Counted from the stretch's first letter, positions 18,373 to 28,550 are shown. The stretch: DNA of 64,000 nucleotides from an uncultured Methylophilaceae bacterium (GCA_903834185.1 CAILHX010000010.1:89501-153500); one strand, 5' to 3'. Notes: generated from the letters alone by a model not told the origin. Translations and numbers: made by a program.

Positions 18373-20256
18373 ATGGATAAACGGGGGAGCATCATCATTA
18401 AAGTAGGCCGCAACGACCCCTGCCCGTGTGGCAGTGGTAAAAAACACAAACAATGCTGCCAACAGTCAGCACCAGCTGCTGCATCGCAACCGGAAGAAAA
18501 CGGTATGGATGGCAACACACTCCTGCAAACAGCACTGTCTCACTTGCAAACAGGCCAATTTGCGCAAGCAGAGATACTTTACCAGACCTACCTCAGGGTT
18601 GACCCCAGGAATGCCGAAGTTTTTTATAACCATGGGCTTGCCCTGCAGCGTCAAGGCAAGCTGGATCCGGCTATTATCTCTTACCGGCATGCGCTGGAAT
18701 TAAAGCCGGGGCTCCTAGCGGCGCTGCAGAACATGGGGGAAGCACTGCATGTGCAGGGGAATCTGCAAGCGGCTGAACAATGCTATCGGCAGGCCTTATC
18801 GTTGCGGCCTGATCACGTCGAGATACTTAACAATCTGGGCATCGTTCTTAAAGAGCAGGGGCGTCTGGATGAGGCCATTGCGCATTACCAGCGCTCGTTA
18901 CAACTCGACCCTGGCCATTTTAAAGCTCATAACAATCTAGGGAATGCCTACAAGGAAATCGGCCTGCTAGACCAGGCGGTCATTAGCTATCAAAAAGCGC
19001 TGGAACTTAATCCGGGCCATGTCGAGACCTTAAGCAACCTCCTCTTCGTATTTAGCATACATCCGGATTGCTCGCCATCGCAATATCTGGAAAATGCGCG
19101 CCAATACGAAAACATCGTCAGAGGCCAAGCTACCCCCTATCGGCAATGGCCTGCGTTATCTAATAAAGAATTACCGCTCAGGATAGGCGTCATTTCCGGC
19201 GATTTGCGAACTCATCCCGTCGGCTTCTTTGTGGAAAGCATCATTGAGCATCTGAACGCCGGCATGATAGACCTTGTCGCTTACAGCACCACGCCACAGG
19301 AGGATGCGTTGACTGCCCGCATCAAACCCTACTTTGCTGCATGGCACTCTCTGGTCGGACTGAGCGACCAAACAGCCGCTCACAAGATACATAGTGATGG
19401 CATTCAGATTCTGATTGACCTTGCCGGGCACACCGCACACAACCGCCTGCCTATCTTTGCATGGAGGCCGGCACCGGTGCAGATTAGCTGGCTGGGTTAT
19501 TTTGCATCCACCGGTTTGGCAGAAATGGATTATGTGTTGACCGACATGGTTTCCACTCCGCAATTGCAGCAACAGTATTTCACCGAAACCATCGCCTATT
19601 TACCAGACACGCGCCTATGTTTCACCGTGCCAACCGCACCCGAAGTCGCGCCTCTACCTGCCCTAAGCAACGGCTATATCACTTTCGGTTGTTTTCAGAA
19701 TCTATCCAAGCTGGACGATGCGGTACTCACAACGTGGGCGCGGATACTGCAAGGTCTGCCCGATGCAAGATTAAGATTACAAAGCCATCAGCTAAAAGCG
19801 CCTGCAATACGCAAGTTGATGCTGGAAAGGCTACAGCATCACGGCATTACCGCCGAGCGGGTGCTTCTGGCAGAACCCGGTTCGCGCGCGTCTTACCTTT
19901 CCGCCCACGCTGATGTGGATGTGATACTCGACACCTTCCCCTATCCCGGAGGAACCACTACCTGCGAGGCATTGTGGATGGGGGTACCTACCGTTACCCT
20001 TGCCGGGGAGACACTCATTTCACGGCAGGGCGCAAGCATTCTGAGTTGCGTGGGACTCTCGGACTGGGTGGCGTCAGACACACATGATTACGTGGATAGC
20101 GCGATAAACAAAGCGAATGATTTACCGGGACTGGCTGCGCTCAGAGCTAGATTGCGACATCAGGTTCAAGCTTCTCCCTTGATCAATGCACCGCGCTTTG
20201 CCCGACATCTGGAGCATGCTTTGAGCAGTATCTGGGATAAAAAAACAGCCGGATAA
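18373..20256 (+). CDS. SEC-C / TPR / O-GlcNAc-transferase-like glycosyltransferase
   Basis: Protein of 627 residues with three parts. Residues about 11-30 are a SEC-C zinc-binding motif ([18 protein letters not shown]), as at the end of SecA. About 45-225 are five or so TPR repeats (for example [25 protein letters not shown]). About 230-620 are a catalytic region related to eukaryotic O-GlcNAc transferase and SPINDLY ([51 protein letters not shown]). Proteins of this class glycosylate other proteins on Ser/Thr in the cytosol; the substrate here is unknown. A SEC-C motif at the N terminus of such a protein is unusual and could tie it to a protein-export or ribosome partner. Confidence 0.85.
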   Translation: MDKRGSIIIKVGRNDPCPCGSGKKHKQCCQQSAPAAASQPEENGMDGNTLLQTALSHLQTGQFAQAEILYQTYLRVDPRNAEVFYNHGLALQRQGKLDPAIISYRHALELKPGLLAALQNMGEALHVQGNLQAAEQCYRQALSLRPDHVEILNNLGIVLKEQGRLDEAIAHYQRSLQLDPGHFKAHNNLGNAYKEIGLLDQAVISYQKALELNPGHVETLSNLLFVFSIHPDCSPSQYLENARQYENIVRGQATPYRQWPALSNKELPLRIGVISGDLRTHPVGFFVESIIEHLNAGMIDLVAYSTTPQEDALTARIKPYFAAWHSLVGLSDQTAAHKIHSDGIQILIDLAGHTAHNRLPIFAWRPAPVQISWLGYFASTGLAEMDYVLTDMVSTPQLQQQYFTETIAYLPDTRLCFTVPTAPEVAPLPALSNGYITFGCFQNLSKLDDAVLTTWARILQGLPDARLRLQSHQLKAPAIRKLMLERLQHHGITAERVLLAEPGSRASYLSAHADVDVILDTFPYPGGTTTCEALWMGVPTVTLAGETLISRQGASILSCVGLSDWVASDTHDYVDSAINKANDLPGLAALRARLRHQVQASPLINAPRFARHLEHALSSIWDKKTAG

Positions 20257-20279
20257 AGTGGCTTTTTATTTCAAAAAAA

Positions 20280-21114
20280 TTATTTGAACCGGTAAAGCCA
20301 ACTCACACGTAATTCAGTGCCGTCATACTTACCGCCGCTAGTTGCAATGTTGAAATGCTGCAGTCCGATATCCAATGTCGTATTGCCTGAGATCGCAATG
20401 CTGTCTCCGAGCTCAAATACGTCAGCAGTCGCATCCACGCGATAAGCCCTACGCACAACGAATACGGGATCACTGTCGACTGCTTTGGACAGACTTAACA
20501 ATCCGGGATCGGGCGACGAGGTAAATACCTGATCGCCGTCGCTACGTGAGACATTGGCATACAACGTTGTCTTTGGGCTGAATCGGTATTTCGGTGCCAG
20601 CATAGATCCGCTTGTGCTGCCAGGCATAGACATCACCCTGGCCTGCCCAGCGTTTTTCCGTTCCCACACCACCTTGCAGTTTGATTCTGTCGGTAATGTG
20701 GCTACTCACTGCAGCATCAAGTTGTAGCGCCGTTCCATCCCGTATATTGCTATTACTGTATGCATATCTTTCCAGCGTAGTGCCTATATCGAATACCGGT
20801 GCAGAGTAGCCAAGCATAGGCTGAAAACGGTAATCCATTCCGGCATTTGCGGTAATGTGGCTCAGGTCATCATAGTGCTGGTACTGATCAAGCTGGACAT
20901 GACTGTGCAGCAGGATACCGCTGGCAGGAGTGAGCAGCAAGGCGCGTTGTAAGCTGACGCCCAGACCGACGATGATGTCGCTTTTGATGTCCGCAGCGGA
21001 TTCGGCACGACTGACATTGTCATCGCGACTGGCGGACAGTTCAACATCCACCAACGTTGCCGCAAACGCATCATGCGCCATGATTAAACATATAAAAAAT
21101 ATGATACTTTTCAT
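20280..21114 (-). pseudogene. Outer-membrane beta-barrel protein gene with a frameshift
   Basis: Two overlapping frames encode one protein. The first (from ATG 21114) begins with a signal peptide (MKSIIFFICLIMAHDAFAA) and repeated beta-strand-like segments; the second (to 20280) continues as APKYRFSPKTTLYANVSRSDGDQ and ends in LRVSWLYRFK, with the aromatic-rich terminus of outer-membrane barrels. The shift of one base falls near 20590-20640, at about GQGDVYAW in the first frame. Without it the product would be about 275 residues. It may be a true broken gene, a programmed shift or a sequence error. It diverges from the FecR-domain gene by 53 bases. Confidence 0.7.
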
Positions 21115-21167
21115 TGTTCTTATTATAAGCTTTATCGTAATGCTTCTGCATTGGAGAGTAAGCTGAT

Positions 21168-21854
21168 ATGCGACACACCGACGAAACACGGCGCCAATTC
21201 CTGTTGCAAGCCCTGGCAGCGGGATTATTCGTTGCCGTGCCTAGCAGTCATGCTGAGGTATTGGGAAAAGTACCAGGTCCGCTACCTCCAGGAAAATCCA
21301 TCTATAGCCTGAACGGCATCCTGCGCGTGAACGGCGTAGTTGCCGATGCAGACACAGTCATTAGCGCCAACGACACTTTACATACGGAGTCCAATAGTCA
21401 GGCGATCTTTGCTGTGGGACATGATGCATTCATACTGCGCGAGAATAGTGAACTGACACTGAGTAGTGATGGCACGCTAGTGAGCGGGCTACGTCTGGTA
21501 AGTGGTGCGTTATTGTCGGTTTTCGGTAAAAGCCGTCACCAGATCGTAACGCCAACTGCCACTATCGGTATCCGTGGCACCGGCGTTTATGCGGAAGCCA
21601 GTGCCGATGTTTCGTATATTTGTACCTGTTACGGCATCACCGAGATAGGCGCAAACAGAGTACCGGATACGAAACAGACGATCACTTCCAGGCATCATGA
21701 TGCCCCACGTTACATCACCGCAGCAGGGGAGATTCAGGAAGCGCCTTTCATCAATCATACCGACGAGGAGCTGATGCTGATCGAAACGCTGGTAGGTCGC
21801 GTCACGCCGTTCTCGCTGTTTGATGACGGCTATGGCGGCCCCAAGCGTTACTAA
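21168..21854 (+). CDS. Tat-exported FecR-domain protein
   Basis: Protein of 228 residues. The N terminus holds a twin-arginine signal, TRRQFLLQ followed by a hydrophobic run and a likely cleavage near SSHAE. The mature part is a FecR-like domain (SLNGILRVNGVVADADTVISANDTLHTES, then LVSGALLSVFG, VTPTATIGIRGTGVYAE). Two Cys in ICTCYG could bind metal. FecR domains occur in periplasmic signalling and cell-surface assembly proteins. The close divergent outer-membrane barrel gene suggests joint work at the envelope, but the barrel frame is broken. Start ATG 21168, with GGAG upstream. Confidence 0.8.
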   Translation: MRHTDETRRQFLLQALAAGLFVAVPSSHAEVLGKVPGPLPPGKSIYSLNGILRVNGVVADADTVISANDTLHTESNSQAIFAVGHDAFILRENSELTLSSDGTLVSGLRLVSGALLSVFGKSRHQIVTPTATIGIRGTGVYAEASADVSYICTCYGITEIGANRVPDTKQTITSRHHDAPRYITAAGEIQEAPFINHTDEELMLIETLVGRVTPFSLFDDGYGGPKRY

Positions 21855-21864
21855 GCCAGCGTTA

Positions 21865-23718
21865 TCAAGCAGTCGCAGCAGCTTCGTCAACCACATCTTC
21901 AGCAAGAAAGCCTCCGCTCTGATGCGCCCACAGCGAGGCATATAATCCGCCGTTGGCGAGCAGGCTTTGATGATCGCCTTCTTCTATGATGCGCCCATGA
22001 TCAAGGACGATCAATCTATCCATTGCAGCGATGGTGGAAAGGCGGTGGGCGATGGCGACCACGGTCTTGCCTTCCATCAGCCGGTACAAACTACTCTGGA
22101 TGGCGGATTCCACTTCCGAATCCAGCGCACTGGTCGCTTCATCCAGTAGCAATATGGGCGCATCTTTCAGCATCACTCTGGCAATGGCGATACGCTGGCG
22201 CTGGCCGCCCGAGAGTTTCACCCCGCGTTCGCCGACATGGGCATCATATGCTGCTCTACCCATCGGGTCGTGCAAGGTCTGGATGAATTCATGCGCTTCG
22301 GCACGCCTGGCAGCGGACATCATCTCTGCCTCCCCGGCATCCGGGCGACCATACAGAATATTTTCACTCACGGAACGGTGAAGTAACGAAGTGTCCTGCG
22401 TTACCATGCCGATACTCTCACGCAGACTGTTCTGCGTGACTTTGGAAATATCCTGTCCATCAATAAGCACCTTGCCTGCTTCTACATCGTAAAACCTTAG
22501 CAGCAAGTTGACGATGGTGGATTTCCCGGCACCGGAGCGCCCTACCAATCCCACTTTTTCACCAGGGCGAATTTTAAGCGTGAAGTTGTCCAGCACCTTA
22601 CGCTGGCCGCCATACGCAAAATCCACCTGCTCGAAGCGTATCTCGCCTTGCGTGACTTCCAGCGGCACGGCATTTGGCACGTCATTCACCAGATGTGCAC
22701 TGGACAGGGTATTGATGCCATCCTGCACTGTCCCCACCTGCTCGAACAGCGATGTCATTTCCCACATGATCCAGTGCGACATACCGTGCAATCGCAGCAC
22801 CATGGCCGTCACTGCCGCCACACCGCCCACGCCCACCTCGCCTTGGGTCCAGAGCCGCAAGGCGATACCCGCGCTAAACATGATGAGTATCATGATCAGC
22901 ACATGATTCAGGATCTCTACGCTACTCACCAAACGCATCTGTCTATGTACCGCGCGTACGAATTCCTGCATCGCGGATCTGGCATAACCCGCCTCGCGCC
23001 CGGCATGCGAGAATAATTTCACTGTGGCAATATTGGTGTAGGCATCGGTGATACGCCCGGTCATGATGGACCGCGCATCGGCCTGCGCTTGAGACACTTT
23101 GCTTAAACGCGGAACAAAATATAGCAGTGCGCTGCAATAGAGCACCAGCCAGCCGATAAAAGGCAGCAGGAGCGCGTGATGAAAATGATGGACCACCGCC
23201 AGCAGGGTCACGAAATAGATCACAACGAACACCAGAATATCCGCCAGGATGAACCACATATCACGCACTGCCAGTGCCGTCTGCATCACTTTGGCCGCCA
23301 CGCGCCCGGCGAATTCGTCCTGATAGAACGACATGCTCTGCCCCAGCATCAGCCGGTGAAAATTCCAGCGTAACCTCATCGGGAAATTACCCGCCAGCAC
23401 CTGATGTTTGATAATGGTCTGCAATGCGACCAAGACGATGCTGGCGGTCAGGATCGCAGCCAGCAATAATAGATGACCTCGTTGCTGCGTCCATAACAGC
23501 GCAGGCGGCACATGACTTAACCAGTCCACTACCCGGCCCATCATGGCAAACAGCAAGGCTTCGAATGCGCCGATAAGGGCGGTCAGCAGCGTCATGCCGA
23601 ACATGAACATGCGCAAGCCCTTGGTGCAAGACCAGGCGAATGCCCAGAAACTGCGCGGCGGCGTAGTCAGGACTGCATCGGGGAAAGGGGTGAGGAGCTT
23701 TTCAAACCAGCCGTACAT
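21865..23718 (-). CDS. ABC exporter, fused membrane and ATPase domains
   Basis: Half-transporter of 617 residues of the MsbA/multidrug type, expected to act as a homodimer. N-terminal six-helix membrane domain (about 30-340) and C-terminal ATPase (about 370-600) with Walker A GLVGRSGAGKSTIV, signature LSGGQRQRIAIARVM, Walker B ILLLDEATSALD and the H-loop in AHRLSTI. Substrate cannot be told. It ends ten bases from the stop of the convergent FecR gene. The region 23719-23817 upstream of its start shows no gene. Confidence 0.92.
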   Translation of the reverse strand: MYGWFEKLLTPFPDAVLTTPPRSFWAFAWSCTKGLRMFMFGMTLLTALIGAFEALLFAMMGRVVDWLSHVPPALLWTQQRGHLLLLAAILTASIVLVALQTIIKHQVLAGNFPMRLRWNFHRLMLGQSMSFYQDEFAGRVAAKVMQTALAVRDMWFILADILVFVVIYFVTLLAVVHHFHHALLLPFIGWLVLYCSALLYFVPRLSKVSQAQADARSIMTGRITDAYTNIATVKLFSHAGREAGYARSAMQEFVRAVHRQMRLVSSVEILNHVLIMILIMFSAGIALRLWTQGEVGVGGVAAVTAMVLRLHGMSHWIMWEMTSLFEQVGTVQDGINTLSSAHLVNDVPNAVPLEVTQGEIRFEQVDFAYGGQRKVLDNFTLKIRPGEKVGLVGRSGAGKSTIVNLLLRFYDVEAGKVLIDGQDISKVTQNSLRESIGMVTQDTSLLHRSVSENILYGRPDAGEAEMMSAARRAEAHEFIQTLHDPMGRAAYDAHVGERGVKLSGGQRQRIAIARVMLKDAPILLLDEATSALDSEVESAIQSSLYRLMEGKTVVAIAHRLSTIAAMDRLIVLDHGRIIEEGDHQSLLANGGLYASLWAHQSGGFLAEDVVDEAAATA

Positions 23719-23817
23719 GGATTATGTTGAATCAAATGAAAGAGGATGCTTTATACCATTCCGTCGTATCATTGGCTCGATGACCACATGCGAAATACGT
23801 CACTGATAATATAAAAC

Positions 23818-24297
23818 TTAAAGTCCCAATTCGCCAAGACCGGGATGGTCGTCGGGACGCCGTCCCTGCGGCCAGTGATATTTGCGCTCGGATTCCTGGA
23901 TAGCCAGATCGTTGATACTGGCAAAACGACGCTGCATCAGGCCATGCTCATCGAACTCCCAATTCTCGTTGCCGTAGGAACGGAACCAGTTACCTGCCGC
24001 ATCATGCCATTCGTAGGCAAAGCGAACGGCGATGCGATTGCCTTCGAAAGCCCATAACTCCTTGATCAGCCGGTATTCGAGCTCTTTTTCCCATTTACGG
24101 GTAAGGAATTGCACGATCTCTTCCCTGCCACGCGGAAACTCGGCACGGTTACGCCATTGACTATCCGCAGTGTAGGCGAGTGAAACGCGTACCGGGTCGC
24201 GGCTGTTCCAGCCGTCTTCGGCCATTCTGACTTTCTGTATCGCGGTTTCCCGCGTGAATGGTGGGAACGGCGGTTTTGCTGCATTGGATTGATTCAT
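23818..24297 (-). CDS. DUF1348 (NTF2-like) protein
   Basis: Protein of 159 residues of the DUF1348 family with a SnoaL/NTF2-like fold. Diagnostic blocks are [72 protein letters not shown] and [12 protein letters not shown]. The ATG at 24297 is preferred because AAGGAG lies six bases upstream; the longer frame starts with TTG. The upstream neighbour's stop lies ten bases away, so it is the third gene of an AhpD-like/flavin-oxidase-like/DUF1348 group controlled by the divergent LysR gene. Function unknown. Confidence 0.85.
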   Translation of the reverse strand: MNQSNAAKPPFPPFTRETAIQKVRMAEDGWNSRDPVRVSLAYTADSQWRNRAEFPRGREEIVQFLTRKWEKELEYRLIKELWAFEGNRIAVRFAYEWHDAAGNWFRSYGNENWEFDEHGLMQRRFASINDLAIQESERKYHWPQGRRPDDHPGLGELGL

Positions 24298-24307
24298 CAG
24301 TGGCTCC

Positions 24308-24919
24308 TTAGTCAATATGTGCCGCTACCTGTGCCAATTTTTCTTTCAATTCCCGGTTTTCTTCTAGCAGGGGAAAAATGATCCTGCGCACTTCTTCATC
24401 TGAAAATCGTGGCGTAATGTGCTGCGGACAATTCCAGTCCAGCGCTTCTAAAGTCAATATTACCCCACGTTCAACGCGTGCCCGGTAACCGGGCACTGCG
24501 AGCCTGGCAACTAAATCTGCTTCGTTATCCATATCAACGATACGCGCCCGCGCCCATATCTTCAAACGCTGCCGGTTGGGGTAATCCATCAGAAATAGAC
24601 TTACTCTATCATCTGAGTTCAAATTGCCGACGCTGATATATTGCCTGTTACCCTTGAAGTCGGCAAATCCTATGTGCGTGTCGTCCAGCACCTTGAGGAA
24701 TCCCTTTGGACCGCCACGGTACTGAAAGTAAGGCCACCCGCTCTCGCTCACTGACCCCATGTAAAAACTATCGCGCTCGGCGAGAAAATCAATCTCGTAC
24801 CTGGTCAGGATGTCCTGTCGTGCTCCACCCCCACCCAGCCCACTATAGCGGCTGCCATAACGATGTTGCGCAGCCCTGACCGAGTTCGTGAATGCGATGT
24901 CTTCGAAAGCGCGAGTCAT
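24308..24919 (-). CDS. Pyridoxamine 5'-phosphate oxidase-family flavoprotein
   Basis: Protein of 203 residues with the split-barrel FMN-binding fold: [35 protein letters not shown], then [16 protein letters not shown] and [25 protein letters not shown]. This subgroup is not the PdxH enzyme; substrates are unknown. A short coiled C terminus ([20 protein letters not shown]) follows. AAGGAGG lies eight bases before the ATG at 24919. Gene order with an AhpD-like and a DUF1348 protein points to a redox or detoxification role. Confidence 0.85.
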   Translation of the reverse strand: MTRAFEDIAFTNSVRAAQHRYGSRYSGLGGGGARQDILTRYEIDFLAERDSFYMGSVSESGWPYFQYRGGPKGFLKVLDDTHIGFADFKGNRQYISVGNLNSDDRVSLFLMDYPNRQRLKIWARARIVDMDNEADLVARLAVPGYRARVERGVILTLEALDWNCPQHITPRFSDEEVRRIIFPLLEENRELKEKLAQVAAHID

Positions 24920-24969
24920 GATTCCATCCTCCTTATGTCTATGCTTAAGCTAGTTAACATGCCCTTGAT

Positions 24970-25530
24970 TTACCTGCCATTGGCTGCACTCACTTTGTGC
25001 TCAACCAGCGGGAAGTCGATCTCGGTCAGGGCGACTTCATTGACGTAGTTGGTCAACGTAGTGAGCGCCACATGCAGCACGATCTCCACCACCTCGGCAT
25101 CGCTGAAGCCCGCTGCCTTGACCGCCTGCACTTCAGCATCCGCCACATGACCGCGCTTGTTTGCGACACTGGCAGCAAAAAGTACGGCAGCATTGGCCTT
25201 GGGGTCGGATGACTTGCCGTTGCGGTTCTCCTCGATTTCGGCATCGTCCAGTTTGGCAAAATTCTTTGCCAGATAACTGTGAGCAGATAAACAATAGCTA
25301 CAGGCATTGATCTCGGAGATAGCAAGTGCGATGCGCTCACTGGTCTTGATGCCTATGCTGCCTTTGGACAGAGCGCCATTAAGGCTTAAATAGCCCTCCA
25401 ACGCTGCCGGGCTATTACCGACCAGCTTCATCAAATTAGGCACAACACCTAATTGCTTTTGTACTGCTGCCAGTAACGGCAAAGTGGCTGCTGGTGTCTG
25501 TGCTGCGGTTGGGATAGCGATTCTGTTCAT
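24970..25530 (-). CDS. Carboxymuconolactone decarboxylase/AhpD-like protein
   Basis: Protein of 186 residues of the CMD/alkylhydroperoxidase-AhpD-like superfamily. The CxxC redox motif with nearby His is NACSYCLSAHSYLAK (CSYC...H), typical of peroxidase-type members rather than true decarboxylases. Start ATG at 25530 with GGAG upstream. First gene of a three-gene minus-strand set facing the LysR regulator across an A+T-rich gap. Confidence 0.88.
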   Translation of the reverse strand: MNRIAIPTAAQTPAATLPLLAAVQKQLGVVPNLMKLVGNSPAALEGYLSLNGALSKGSIGIKTSERIALAISEINACSYCLSAHSYLAKNFAKLDDAEIEENRNGKSSDPKANAAVLFAASVANKRGHVADAEVQAVKAAGFSDAEVVEIVLHVALTTLTNYVNEVALTEIDFPLVEHKVSAANGR

Positions 25531-25613
25531 GATGTTGCTCCTATTATTAAGTGGGTTGATTTAGTCACGACGCCTCTGCGTTGCGAACGACTACACTTTA
25601 ATTAAATACAATT

Positions 25614-25649
25614 GAATAAAGAATACATAAAATATACAATTCATTATTC
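25614..25649. promoter_or_regulatory. Inverted repeat in the LysR/AhpD-like divergent promoter
   Basis: GAATAAAGAAT (25614-25624) and ATTCATTATTC (25639-25649) are inverted copies matching at ten of eleven bases, with a 14-base spacer. The position between a LysR gene and its divergent target is where LysR-type regulators usually bind. It lies 33 bases upstream of the regulator's start. Confidence 0.45.
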
Positions 25650-25681
25650 CATTTTCAGGAACAGTCTATAAGACATTGCCC

Positions 25682-26587
25682 ATGGACAGATTGAATCTGA
25701 TGACGGTATTCGTGGCAGTGGCAGAACAAGAAAGCTTCGCTGGCGGGGCGCGACGTTTACAAATGTCGCCGCCCGCCGTAACCAGGGCAGTGGCCGCCCT
25801 GGAAGAACGGCTGGGAGTAAAGTTGCTGAACCGTACTACCCGCCATGTGCGTGTCACCGATGCAGGGCAACGCTATCTCGACGATGCGCGCCGCATCATC
25901 GCGGAAGCCGATGAAGCCGATGAAGCTGCTGCAGGTATCAATGCCGAACCGCGCGGACATTTAGCGGTCACTGCGCCTGCATTATTCGGCAGGATGTTCG
26001 TATTGCCGGGGATCGTTGAATATCTTCAGCGCTATCCTGAGATGGAGGTTTCGTCCATGTTTCTGGATCGCGTAGTCAATCTGCTGGAAGAAGGACAGGA
26101 TGTTGGGATCCGTATCGGAGAGTTGCCGGACTCCAGCATGAAAGCGTTGCGCGTAGGGCAAGTGCACCGTGTATTGTGCGCATCAGCGGACTATCTGGAA
26201 AAACATGGCACACCAATGCGTCCTGCCGATATCCTGGAACATACGTTGATTTCATCGACTACCGTCAGCGCTACGCACGAATGGAGATTTGGTCACGACG
26301 CAAAACACCGTGCCCCAAGCATCAAAATCAAACCCCGGCTCACCGTCACCACAAATGATGCAGCCATTGAGGCTGCTGTACGAGGGTTTGGCATCACGCG
26401 ACTGATGTCTTATCAGGCTGCGCCCTACCTTGCGTCCGGGCAGCTTCGATTGATATTGCAGAAGTTTGAACCGGCTCCGGAACCTATCCATGTGTTACAT
26501 CGGGAAGGACGCTACGCGTCGGTAAAGATTCGGTCCTTTGTGGATATGATCGCCGCGCGCTTAAGAGCAGACCGCGCGCTGAATTGA
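25682..26587 (+). CDS. LysR-family transcriptional regulator
   Basis: Regulator of 301 residues. N-terminal winged helix-turn-helix (MDRLNLMTVFVAVAEQESFAGGARRLQMSPPAVTRAVAALEERLGVKLLNRTTRHV in part) and a C-terminal periplasmic-binding-like effector domain (about 90-295). Closest in look to the group that controls small redox or efflux genes. ATG at 25682 rather than the in-frame TTG six bases earlier. It faces the AhpD-like gene; control of that set and of itself is the likely role. Confidence 0.92.
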   Translation: MDRLNLMTVFVAVAEQESFAGGARRLQMSPPAVTRAVAALEERLGVKLLNRTTRHVRVTDAGQRYLDDARRIIAEADEADEAAAGINAEPRGHLAVTAPALFGRMFVLPGIVEYLQRYPEMEVSSMFLDRVVNLLEEGQDVGIRIGELPDSSMKALRVGQVHRVLCASADYLEKHGTPMRPADILEHTLISSTTVSATHEWRFGHDAKHRAPSIKIKPRLTVTTNDAAIEAAVRGFGITRLMSYQAAPYLASGQLRLILQKFEPAPEPIHVLHREGRYASVKIRSFVDMIAARLRADRALN

Positions 26588-26621
26588 GCCTTTTTTGATT
26601 ATATTGATTTAGAATCCCGCC

Positions 26622-27293
26622 ATGCGACTTCCTCATCATGTACTTGGTCACCAGCTAAAGGCCAGGCCTATACTTTTCACTTCCGTATTGGTCGGTATAT
26701 TATCGTTTCTGTTACTACCCGGATGGCTGGCTTTACATGAGGTCACCCGCCTGATCGTCGCCTGGAACACCGGAGTTTGCCTTTATCTGGTGCTTTGCGG
26801 AATCATTATATCCGGCTCGACGCAGGAAGAAATACGTAAAAGAGCCGTGCTGCAGGATCAAGGGCAACTGGTTATTCTTGCGCTGGTCGTGCTGGCAGCG
26901 ATCGCCAGCCTTACCGCGATTGTAGGGGAGCTTGCAGCGGTAAGGGAAATGCACGGGACACTGAAAGCAGAACACATCGCACTGGCCGGGTTCACCATTG
27001 TCTCTTCCTGGCTTTTCACCCATATGATGTTCGCCATGCACTATGCGCATGAATATTATCTTGCAGGCAACCAGAAATGCGGCCCCGGCCTGAACTTCCC
27101 GGAAGACACTGCGCCGGACTATATGGATTTCCTCTATTTTTCTGCCGTGATCGGTACATCAGGCCAGACCGCCGATGTTTCCTTTACCTCCAAATCCATG
27201 CGCCGCGTCGGCCTGGTGCATTGTGTACTGGCGTTCTTCTTCAATACCACAGTGCTTGCGTTGACGATCAATATCGCCGCTGGCCTTTTTTAG
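26622..27293 (+). CDS. DUF1345 membrane protein
   Basis: Inner-membrane protein of 223 residues with about six hydrophobic segments. DUF1345 signatures are VAWNTGVCLYLVL, FTIVSSWLFTHMMFAMHYAHEYY and DFLYFSAVIGTSGQTADVSFTSKSMRRVGLVHCVLAFFFNTTVLALTIN (in part). Family function is unknown. 34 bases after the LysR gene and 14 bases before the phosphatase-like gene, so it may be part of a plus-strand run with both. Confidence 0.85.
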   Translation: MRLPHHVLGHQLKARPILFTSVLVGILSFLLLPGWLALHEVTRLIVAWNTGVCLYLVLCGIIISGSTQEEIRKRAVLQDQGQLVILALVVLAAIASLTAIVGELAAVREMHGTLKAEHIALAGFTIVSSWLFTHMMFAMHYAHEYYLAGNQKCGPGLNFPEDTAPDYMDFLYFSAVIGTSGQTADVSFTSKSMRRVGLVHCVLAFFFNTTVLALTINIAAGLF

Positions 27294-27307
27294 AAACGCG
27301 CACGCAG

Positions 27308-27919
27308 ATGAAGATACCCTTGCCTCTCGTCATCACCTCATGCGGACTGCTGCTCGCCATGGCAAGCACCCTATGTACAGCTGAGACCATCGTCATGATA
27401 CGGCATGCAGAAAAACCTGACGGGGGTCTCGGGCAACTAAGCTGTCAGGGACTAAACCGGGCATTGGCATTGCCTGAAGTGCTGCTGGGCAAGTTCGGGC
27501 TACCTGCTGTCATATTTGCGCCAAACCCCGGCGTGCAAAAATCCGATCAAGGACAAAACTACAATTACATCCGCCCACTTGCTACCATTGAACCAACTGC
27601 CATCCGTGCCGGCCTGCCGGTAAACACAGAGTTTGGCTTCATGGATATAGCAGCGCTAAAGGCGGTGTTGCTGAACAAGGATTTTCAAAACAAGACCGTG
27701 TTTGTCGCATGGGAGCATAAACTGCTGGAACAACTTGCACGCGATGTAGTGCAGCAGCTTGGCGCAGATGGCACTGCCGTTCCTACCTGGAGCGGCAAAG
27801 ATTTCGACAGCATTTATGTCATTAACATTGCGCAAGATACCGATGGCAATAGCTCAGTTTCGTTCTACGTGGATCAACAGCATCTGAACGACCTTTCAAC
27901 TGAGTGTCCAGGTAAATGA
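27308..27919 (+). CDS. Exported histidine-phosphatase-family protein
   Basis: Protein of 203 residues. The ATG at 27308 gives a signal peptide (LPLVITSCGLLLAMASTLCTA) followed at once by the catalytic IRHAEKP motif of the histidine phosphatase superfamily; the open frame upstream overlaps DUF1345 and is unlikely to be translated. The expected second catalytic His is present in VFVAWEHKLLEQLA. Likely periplasmic. Substrate unknown. Confidence 0.82.
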   Translation: MKIPLPLVITSCGLLLAMASTLCTAETIVMIRHAEKPDGGLGQLSCQGLNRALALPEVLLGKFGLPAVIFAPNPGVQKSDQGQNYNYIRPLATIEPTAIRAGLPVNTEFGFMDIAALKAVLLNKDFQNKTVFVAWEHKLLEQLARDVVQQLGADGTAVPTWSGKDFDSIYVINIAQDTDGNSSVSFYVDQQHLNDLSTECPGK

Positions 27920-27957
27920 ATAAAATTTAATCGCAACCATATGGAGAATCAAAGTTT

Positions 27958-28524
27958 ATGAGTGAAGAAGAGTTTGAAGTACCTAGCGCCCACGAACACG
28001 CATTGGAACACGCAGCGCACGGCGGCGGTTTGGCACAACAAATCGCTATTTTTACTGCAGTACTGTCGACGCTGGGCGCCATAGTGAGCTATCAGGGCGG
28101 AGCTTCGCAAAACGAAGCCATGCTGTACAAGAACGAGGCTGTCCTGATCAAAGCACAAGCAACAGACCAGTGGGGTTACTATCAGGCAAAAAGCTCAAAA
28201 GGTCATCTGATGTCTTTGGCTATAGATCTGGCACCGAAAGATAAAGTGGAGTATTACCGCGCTCAGGTAGCCAAATACGAAAAAGAAAAGGAAGAGATTA
28301 AAAAGAAAGCAGAATCTCTGGATGCTGCTTCCAAACATGCAGATGACATGAGCGAAGCCGCCATGCACCCACACCATCGCCTGGCGCAAGCGATGACATT
28401 GCTGCAGATCGCTATTTCGCTCGCCTCCATTACCGCGCTCACCCACAAACGCTGGCTGTTTGCCTGCGCTTGTGTTGCGGCTACTGGCGGTGTGTCATTG
28501 GCACTATTGGGGTTTTTCGCGTAA
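27958..28524 (+). CDS. DUF4337 membrane protein
   Basis: Protein of 188 residues. His-rich N terminus (AHEHALEHAAHGGG), a hydrophobic segment (IAIFTAVLSTLGAIVSY), a lysine/glutamate-rich coiled coil (about 95-125), and two C-terminal helices in the membrane (LLQIAISLASITAL, LFACACVAATGGVSLALLGFF). This pattern and WGYYQAKSSKGH are typical of DUF4337. Function unknown. Ends close to the convergent glcF. Confidence 0.85.
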   Translation: MSEEEFEVPSAHEHALEHAAHGGGLAQQIAIFTAVLSTLGAIVSYQGGASQNEAMLYKNEAVLIKAQATDQWGYYQAKSSKGHLMSLAIDLAPKDKVEYYRAQVAKYEKEKEEIKKKAESLDAASKHADDMSEAAMHPHHRLAQAMTLLQIAISLASITALTHKRWLFACACVAATGGVSLALLGFFA

Positions 28525-28550
28525 CCGCCACTTACTCAAAACAAGCTGCA

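Noticed and set aside
27077..27307. N-terminal extension of the histidine-phosphatase frame
   Set aside because: It overlaps DUF1345 and the signal peptide begins only at 27308.
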